From SIG701 sp045611685 (GTDB lineage: Bacteria; Bacillota; Clostridia; Oscillospirales; CAG-272): a stretch of 34,004 nt of DNA. The position numbers and the translations under genes were made by a program. Position 1 is the stretch's first letter; every line of letters begins with the position of its first letter. A model generated the notes under the pieces. That model was not told the DNA's origin and ran no database searches. It worked only from the letters and a program-made list of their open reading frames with translations. Positions 29,991-34,004 of this stretch are shown here, piece after piece. The stretch spans positions 1 through 34,004 of the forward strand of contig JAZKXO010000132.1 of NCBI GenBank assembly GCA_045611685.1, read 5' to 3'.

Positions 29991-30961
29991 AAATCGGGCT
30001 GATCGACGTTGACGGTCACAACTTTCCCAATCTCGCACTCATGCGGATCAGCGCATACCACATAGCGCAAGGGGACGAGGTTGAATGGTGGCGCACGGAG
30101 TTTGAATACTTTGACATCGTTTATATGTCCAAAGTTTTCAGCGACGAGTACACCAAAGAGGGCCACACGCCGATGAACTGCGGGAAGGTCGTCAAGGGGG
30201 GGAGCGGATACTGCATTAAGCTGAAGAACGGCAGAGAAGTGTTCGACCAAAGCAAGAACGTGAAATTGCCGGACGAGGTTGAACGAATGTTCCCCGATTA
30301 CTCCATCTACCCGCAATACGATTATGCGGTCAGCATGACAAGCCGAGGCTGCCCCCGTGGGTGCGGGTTTTGTCACGTTGCCCCGAAAGAAGGCCGCTGC
30401 TCCGTCAAGGTCGCTGACGTTTCCGATTTTTGGACACCCGAAACCGGGAAGAAAGAAATCAAGGTTCTCGATCCGAACATCACCGCTTGCAAGGAAAAAC
30501 GCGATCTCATGCGGCAATACCGTGAAACTGGGTGCGAGATTGATTTTACGCAAGGCATTGACATTCGGCTCGTGAACGACGCAGACATTGACGATCTGAA
30601 CAGCATGAATATCAAAACCGTGCATTTTGCATGGGACAACCCGCGAGAAGATTTGCGGGAGCGGTTTCGATACTTTACGGATCACTTTCACATTAAAGAC
30701 AACCGGCGCAAGATCGTGTATGTGCTGACGAACTACGACAGCACGATGGAAGAGAACTTATACCGCATTTATACGCTCCGGGATATGGGCTACGATCCAG
30801 ATGTGCGGGTTTACAACAAACCGTATGCGCCACGGGAAATACTCGACTTGCAACGATGGTGTAATAACAGGAGGATTTTCAAAACCGTTCCGTTCTTCGA
30901 GGATTACAAACCGAGAGAAAAACATCAATCACTCGAACAAGGCCAAACAACACTATTTTGA
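29987..30961 (+). CDS. Radical SAM enzyme 2 with N-terminal B12-like domain
   Basis: 324 residues. The N-terminus (MKIGLIDVDGHNFPNLALMR, ISAYHIAQGDEVEWW) looks like the Rossmann-type cobalamin-binding region of B12-dependent radical SAM proteins, though no canonical DxHxxG is present. SRGCPRGCGFCHV holds CX3CX2C (C122, C126, C129). Later KVLDPNITACKEKRDLM, IDFTQGIDIRLVND and KTVHFAWDN follow the barrel strands. Such proteins are common in Firmicute phages with unknown substrate. A G7 tract at 30196-30202 encodes VKGGSG with the frame intact. Confidence 0.87.
   Translation: MKIGLIDVDGHNFPNLALMRISAYHIAQGDEVEWWRTEFEYFDIVYMSKVFSDEYTKEGHTPMNCGKVVKGGSGYCIKLKNGREVFDQSKNVKLPDEVERMFPDYSIYPQYDYAVSMTSRGCPRGCGFCHVAPKEGRCSVKVADVSDFWTPETGKKEIKVLDPNITACKEKRDLMRQYRETGCEIDFTQGIDIRLVNDADIDDLNSMNIKTVHFAWDNPREDLRERFRYFTDHFHIKDNRRKIVYVLTNYDSTMEENLYRIYTLRDMGYDPDVRVYNKPYAPREILDLQRWCNNRRIFKTVPFFEDYKPREKHQSLEQGQTTLF
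30196..30202 (+). repeat. Poly-G tract (7 G) in radical SAM 2
   Basis: Seven G near codon 70, frame intact. Any change of one base would truncate the enzyme before its cluster motif. Confidence 0.7.
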
Positions 30962-30975
30962 CAGGAGGACAAAAC

Positions 30976-31074
30976 ATGAAACCACGCATGATCGGTCTGC
31001 CGGGACAGGAGACCAAACCGAAAGCCCCGAAATGGGCGAAAAAACCGAAGAAGGGATTGCCGAGGAAGAAATGA
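30976..31074 (+). CDS. Short basic peptide, 32 aa
   Basis: ATG 30976 follows AGGAGGACA. The product is almost all Lys/Pro/Arg after a short start (MIGLPGQETKPKAPKWAKK, ending LPRKK), probably unstructured and nucleic-acid binding. Similar Lys/Pro-rich peptides are common in phage early regions. It overlaps the next gene by four bases. Confidence 0.5.
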   Translation: MKPRMIGLPGQETKPKAPKWAKKPKKGLPRKK

Positions 31075-31214
31075 ACCGCATTAGACATTTCTTGCTTCAC
31101 TCGCCTCGCTGCATTGAGAAAATCCTTGAAAAGAGCAAACTGTACAGGGCGTGGGTAATCAGAGAGGCTTGCGCCCTACTGCATGACAGACTTAGGGGGC
31201 TGGACAATGAATAA
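31071..31214 (+). CDS. Small helical protein, 47 aa
   Basis: It starts in an ATGA overlap and ends in an eight-base overlap with the next gene. It begins MNRIRHFLLHSPRCIEKILE and continues SKLYRAWVIREACALLHDRL: two amphipathic helices with no other feature. Unrecognised. Confidence 0.5.
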   Translation: MNRIRHFLLHSPRCIEKILEKSKLYRAWVIREACALLHDRLRGLDNE

Positions 31215-31344
31215 GTGCAAATGGTTGAGCGACGATTTCTCACAAGTCTGCGTCAACGCGGATTGCCCGGTCTGCGCGGATTTCTGCCCCGTGACGCAAT
31301 ACCCGGAAATCTGCAAGTTTGCGGAGGTGGAGGAAGCAGAATGA
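31207..31344 (+). CDS. Cys-rich mini-protein, 45 aa
   Basis: MNKCKWLSDDFSQVCVNADC then PVCADFCPVTQYPEICKF is a dense cysteine pattern (C-x-W...C...C-x2-C...C...C) of the frequent phage family 'CKWYSEGVCTNADCPxxADFCPV'. Zinc binding is likely. It overlaps the genes on both sides. Confidence 0.75.
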   Translation: MNKCKWLSDDFSQVCVNADCPVCADFCPVTQYPEICKFAEVEEAE

Positions 31345-31502
31345 GCGTAACCTGTACTGTTTATGACTGCAAATTTTGTATCAACTATGAGTGCGAATAC
31401 CCTGGCGGGCCTACAATCTCAGACGATGAATTGACTGCGGCTGGTTTTCTGCCGATGTGCAAGAGCTTCGAGGAAATGGGAGGTGAGCAAGATGGCAACT
31501 GA
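31341..31502 (+). CDS. Small Cys-rich protein, 53 aa
   Basis: It starts in an ATGA overlap. CTVYDCKFCINYECEYPG gives four cysteines in the first 20 residues, a metal-binding knuckle, followed by an acidic helix. This pattern recurs in phage early regions. Function unknown. Confidence 0.65.
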   Translation: MSVTCTVYDCKFCINYECEYPGGPTISDDELTAAGFLPMCKSFEEMGGEQDGN

Positions 31503-31809
31503 CTATATCAGCCGGGAGGCGGCGATTGAAGCAATCAAATCGGAGTGTGCTGGCTGTGTTGGACAGGAAATCGGAGAGCAATTTTGCTCCAAATGTGCAA
31601 TCAGAATGAGAGAGGTTACGATGTATTCCGTCCCAACCGCCGATGTGGTGGAGGTTGTTCGTTGCGGTAAGTGCAAATATTACATCGAGAACATGGGAAT
31701 GTGTGTTTTTGATGCCGAGTACGACAACGGCGAATGGTACGGTTTTGTATCCCACCATGCCGAGGACTATTTCTGCGCTGACGGCGAAAGGAGGACGGAC
31801 GATGCCTGA
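31492..31809 (+). CDS. Phage zinc-finger-like protein, 105 aa
   Basis: ATG 31492 is preferred to the in-frame GTG 31483 because GGGAGG lies upstream. DYISREAAIEAIKSECAGCV and IPTADVV-like VPTADVVEVVRCGKCKYYIE identify a very widespread phage protein family ('YISREAAI... PTADVVEVVRCKDCK'). CxxC pairs suggest two small zinc sites. The role is not established. Confidence 0.85.
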   Translation: MATDYISREAAIEAIKSECAGCVGQEIGEQFCSKCAIRMREVTMYSVPTADVVEVVRCGKCKYYIENMGMCVFDAEYDNGEWYGFVSHHAEDYFCADGERRTDDA

Positions 31810-32203
31810 CGAATGCGTTTTCAAGCAAGATGTAATAAATGCCCTTGTAGAAAAAGGGCAAGCATCTAAGCGATATAAACTTGGCGAAATATGGGAACTG
31901 AACGGCAAGGAAATTCTTGAAGCGGTTGGCGCTATGAAACCCGCCGATGTTGTCCTCCGTTCGTGCTTCAACCGCATCCTTGCCGAAAACGACACTATGA
32001 GGGAACAGCTTGCGTCCATCGGAAAGAAGCCGGGGGACAAGATGGACGATGTGCGGATTGCAAAGTTCGGCGTGTGGCGGCATTCGTGGGCCGAGGGGCG
32101 ATTTGTGTACCGTTGCTCCAACTGCAACTACTTTCTCGCCGGAAACCCGCACAGCGCAAAAGTCTGCCCCGGATGCATGGGGTATGTGCAAAGGAGACCG
32201 TGA
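31802..32203 (+). CDS. Protein with C-terminal zinc ribbon, 133 aa
   Basis: The N-terminal half is helical (CVFKQDVINALVEKGQASKR, IWELNGKEILEAVGAMKPAD). The C-terminus (FVYRCSNCNYFLAGNPHSAK, then VCPGCMGYV) is a rubredoxin-like C-x2-C...C-x2-C ribbon. It overlaps its neighbours by eight bases and one base. The N-terminus resembles that of the preceding YISREAAI-type family. Confidence 0.75.
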   Translation: MPDECVFKQDVINALVEKGQASKRYKLGEIWELNGKEILEAVGAMKPADVVLRSCFNRILAENDTMREQLASIGKKPGDKMDDVRIAKFGVWRHSWAEGRFVYRCSNCNYFLAGNPHSAKVCPGCMGYVQRRP

Positions 32204-32397
32204 TGCCAAAAATACCTGAGAGCTTCTGGCGGCTTGCGTCTGCATCCTCCGCAAAGAGCAAGGCAAGCTGGGCGGCGTTTCAGACCGGGGAACAGGGCCG
32301 CAAGAAAACGATTATCAGCGTGGACAACGACGAGGCCCTTGTAATCCAGTGGGCTTTGTCTGACTACATCGAAAAGCACAGGAGGGAATATGATTGA
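32203..32397 (+). CDS. Small phage protein, 64 aa
   Basis: ATG 32203 follows AAGGAGACCG. PESFWRLASASSAKSKASWA and later VDNDEALVIQWALSDYIEKH suggest a basic N-terminus and a helical C-terminus. Unrecognised. It overlaps the Lar-like gene by eight bases. Confidence 0.65.
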   Translation: MPKIPESFWRLASASSAKSKASWAAFQTGEQGRKKTIISVDNDEALVIQWALSDYIEKHRREYD

Positions 32398-32641
32398 CTA
32401 CACGCTTCGAGAATGCCCGTTCTGCGGGAATCCGGCGGAGATTGTAGAAGCTGAACCGTTTAGCTGGTGGCCTAAAGAACCGACAAAGAAAATTCGCTGT
32501 TCAAATGATTGGTGTATACTTCATCATACAAACAGCAGATTTCTTCCAGAAGGACAACAGGACGCAAGAGCAATGTGGAACAAGCGAAAGCGAAAAAACA
32601 AACTCACATGGGCTGATGCAGACAAGGAGAAAAAAGAATGA
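32390..32641 (+). CDS. Lar-like restriction alleviation protein
   Basis: 83 residues. LRECPFCGNPAEIVEAE at the start, IRCSNDWCILHH in the middle and DARAMWNKR at the end follow the Lar family (C-P-F-C-G ... C...C ... A...WN.R), a treble-clef/zinc-ribbon protein. In Rac prophage, Lar eases type I restriction by favouring modification. Here it fits with the methyltransferases of the same unit as a defence against host restriction. The family covers many uncharacterised phage ribbons, so the function is probable, not certain. Confidence 0.8.
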   Translation: MIDYTLRECPFCGNPAEIVEAEPFSWWPKEPTKKIRCSNDWCILHHTNSRFLPEGQQDARAMWNKRKRKNKLTWADADKEKKE

Positions 32642-32898
32642 CAAATCTTGAAAATCTGATTTCCGTTTTGAGCGGCGAGATCGACGACGGCGGCGCATCG
32701 TTTGAGGCGGTTGTCCATTACAACATTGCCTGTCCGCATTACAGCGGTATGGACGGCTTGCGAAACGGAAGGACGAGAAAGAAAAGAAACCAAACCCGCA
32801 ATTCACGCCGCCAGAAAAGAAACCGCCCAAACCGCCGACAACCGGGACGAGCGCGATTACGCCGAAAGAACGCAAAACGGACGAATTATCCGCGCTGA
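32638..32898 (+). CDS. N-terminal piece of a frameshifted or fused phage protein
   Basis: ATG 32638 overlaps the Lar-like gene by four bases. NLENLISVLSGEIDDGGASF, EAVVHYNIACPHYSG is the well-known start of a small phage family that should continue with Cys residues. After about residue 42 the frame becomes Arg/Asn-rich nonsense (RNGRTRKKRNQTRNSRRQ). Another frame, open from 32706, carries the protein downstream, so the two appear to have been joined out of register by an indel or deletion near 32740-32790. Confidence 0.55.
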   Translation: MTNLENLISVLSGEIDDGGASFEAVVHYNIACPHYSGMDGLRNGRTRKKRNQTRNSRRQKRNRPNRRQPGRARLRRKNAKRTNYPR

Positions 32899-32924
32899 CA
32901 TACGCCGTACAAGAACACGCAAGA

Positions 32925-33650
32925 TTGCAGAGACGGATTGAGGCGTTGGAGGCGAAAACTGCCGCAAGCAACGCCGGGGAAAGCACTCTGGACGAGATCG
33001 TGGAGAAGATCATCGCAATCGGAGAGGTCAACGTCGCAAGCCTGGATGAAATCAAGAAAACGGTTCAGACGAAGCAAATCACCCCGGAGAAATCCGTAGA
33101 AATCACCGCAGAAGAAGAAAAAATGCGCGGATTGGTTGAACGGGCGTTTTTCAAATGGAACGAGGAAGTTTGCGGAAAATGCGAAGAATACCACGCTTTC
33201 AGAGAAGATAAGAACATGGGCTATTGCTGTCATAAAGATCGGGTCGTTGGCGCTTTCGACCACAATCCTTGTTTTACGCGAGACGAGATTGAAGAAGCTT
33301 GTCGGACGAAGCAAATCACCCCGGAAGAAGCCGAAAAGCCGCCGTGCAAAGAGTGCAGATACTTTGACGGCAAAACAGGTGACAATTTCGGCTTTTGCTT
33401 CAACCGAGAGGAAATCGTCGGAACGTATGACAGGCGGCTGTGCTTCAATCCGAAAGGGGCAAGCAAGGTGAAGCCGAAGCCCGTGGAGAAAACGTGCGAT
33501 AACTGCGACTATAGCTTTGCCGAAGGCGCGGAGCATCCCGGCTGTATTACCGGCGCATTGGGATTTCCTTGCGGGTCGTTCAAACCGATTTATCGAACCG
33601 CCGAACCAATCACCCGCCCCGCGCCGCTCGGAACTGTCACCACGCATTAA
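32925..33650 (+). CDS. Cys-knuckle repeat protein, start unresolved
   Basis: The only in-frame start is TTG 32925, without a ribosome site, while the frame is open back to 32706 and looks coding (KPNPQFTPPEKKPPKPP, then DELSALTYAVQEHARLQRRI). The gene has therefore probably lost its start through the upstream frameshift. The N-terminal third is a coiled coil. The C-terminal part holds three related Cys modules (CGKCEEYHAF, CKECRYFDGK, CDNCDYSFAE, each closed by a later C...C pair), likely zinc knuckles; two are preceded by the duplicated TKQITPE segment. Function unknown. Confidence 0.65.
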   Translation: MQRRIEALEAKTAASNAGESTLDEIVEKIIAIGEVNVASLDEIKKTVQTKQITPEKSVEITAEEEKMRGLVERAFFKWNEEVCGKCEEYHAFREDKNMGYCCHKDRVVGAFDHNPCFTRDEIEEACRTKQITPEEAEKPPCKECRYFDGKTGDNFGFCFNREEIVGTYDRRLCFNPKGASKVKPKPVEKTCDNCDYSFAEGAEHPGCITGALGFPCGSFKPIYRTAEPITRPAPLGTVTTH

Positions 33651-33659
33651 GGAGGAATT

Positions 33660-33797
33660 ATGAACGATAAAACCTGTAAAGAGTGTATCTACTACCGGGA
33701 ATGCGACGGCGGGTGTATGTTGGAAATCCTCGAAGGGAGCGACCCGGACGAGTGCCGCAACGCCGATTACAAGTGGTTCGAGGCGAGGGACGAATAA
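33660..33797 (+). CDS. Cys-rich mini-protein, 45 aa
   Basis: ATG 33660 follows AAGGAGG (33649-33655). CKECIYYRECDGGCMLEIL then DECRNADYKWFEARDE resembles the Cys modules at the end of the preceding gene and the other mini zinc proteins in the window. It is the last gene before the terminator. Confidence 0.7.
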   Translation: MNDKTCKECIYYRECDGGCMLEILEGSDPDECRNADYKWFEARDE

Positions 33798-33801
33798 GGG
33801 C

Positions 33802-33840
33802 GGGGAACGGATTGCCACGGCCGTCGGCCTCGCAATGACA
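33802..33840 (+). repeat. Mini-repeat variant (GCAATGACA form)
   Basis: GGGGAACGGATTGCCACGGC, a CCG/CGG-type hairpin, then TCGCAATGACA. It shares its GGGGAACGGATT start and AATGACA end with the copies at 21201 and 23717 but has a different centre. I recall this form as a frequent dispersed repeat in gut Clostridia genomes. Confidence 0.6.
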
Positions 33841-33849
33841 GGAATATGG

Positions 33850-33886
33850 AAACGCCCTGCGGGAAACCGTGGGGCGTTTTTTGTTT
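33850..33886 (+). terminator. Rho-independent terminator of the early unit
   Basis: AAACGCCC (33850-33857) pairs with GGGCGTTT (33872-33879), followed by TTTTGTTTTT. It is the first clear intrinsic terminator after the rightward promoter at 7169-7197. Confidence 0.85.
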
Positions 33887-34004
33887 TTCTCTCATATTCC
33901 AAAAACGGTCAGGGTGGGATATGGGGGTTATTTATTTATTGTCCTGTGTCCTCCTGACGTCGTGGCCCCGGACGGAAAAAACGGGGCATTCTGACAAACG
34001 GAGG
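33887..34004. other. Intergenic end of the window
   Basis: No gene is visible after the terminator. The last bases (CTGACAAACGGAGG) end in a possible ribosome site, so a gene may begin just beyond the window. Confidence 0.4.

Noticed and set aside
1..34004. Diversity-generating retroelement or other reverse-transcriptase system
   Set aside because: No reverse transcriptase motif (YxDD) is seen in any plausible frame; variation signals are homopolymer-based instead.

Overview
The window looks like the lysogeny and early (replication) half of a temperate phage or prophage of a gut Clostridia host, probably near Oscillospiraceae/Ruminococcaceae. Grounds: strong AGGAGG ribosome sites, frequent GTG/TTG starts, GC-rich coding DNA, gene families typical of Firmicute siphophages (RecT, phage replisome organizer, G39P-type loader, YqaJ nuclease, DUF1351, DUF1064, DUF6906, XF1762, Lar), an S-layer-homology protein, and a short dispersed repeat that encodes peptides like RILRSAQND, which I recall from genomes of this group. 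No capsid, tail, terminase or lysis gene is visible, so the element extends beyond the window.

Layout. 1-2520: GC-rich low-complexity DNA, then palindromes, a strong promoter and a short operon of small unknown genes ending at a terminator. 2520-3720: no convincing gene. 3720-4650 (+): about 0.9 kb without a credible gene, full of stable stems and ending in a terminator; I read it as a large structured non-coding RNA of the GOLLD/ROOL kind. 4651-5802 (-): tyrosine integrase. 5802-6072 (+): two tandem promoter/terminator units that look like small RNAs, both with an anti-Shine-Dalgarno terminator loop. 6079-7079 (-): two regulators, one CI-like. 7144-7197: operators and the rightward early promoter. 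7336-33800 (+): one long early transcription unit of about 50 tightly packed genes, starting with a Cro-like protein and with no clear terminator until 33850.

The early unit begins with a Cro-like gene and two arrays of degenerate GGCTGG-type repeats around a conserved phage protein. Next come small genes, a HEAT-repeat protein, the SLH surface protein, Cys-rich small proteins and a C5 DNA methyltransferase. The recombination/replication block follows: RecT, a possible SSB, a replisome organizer with an inserted HNH domain, a helicase loader, YqaJ, DUF1351, a second OB-like protein and DUF1064. The last third holds two radical SAM enzymes, three amino-methyltransferases, an XF1762 protein, a Lar-like anti-restriction protein and many small zinc-finger-like proteins.

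The two signals I find most interesting are the structured RNA candidate beside the integrase and a set of 7-10 nt poly-G tracts confined to the DNA methyltransferase, XF1762 and radical SAM genes. Three of these tracts put their gene out of frame by exactly one base. This suggests slip-strand phase variation of phage DNA modification, unless it is homopolymer sequencing error.
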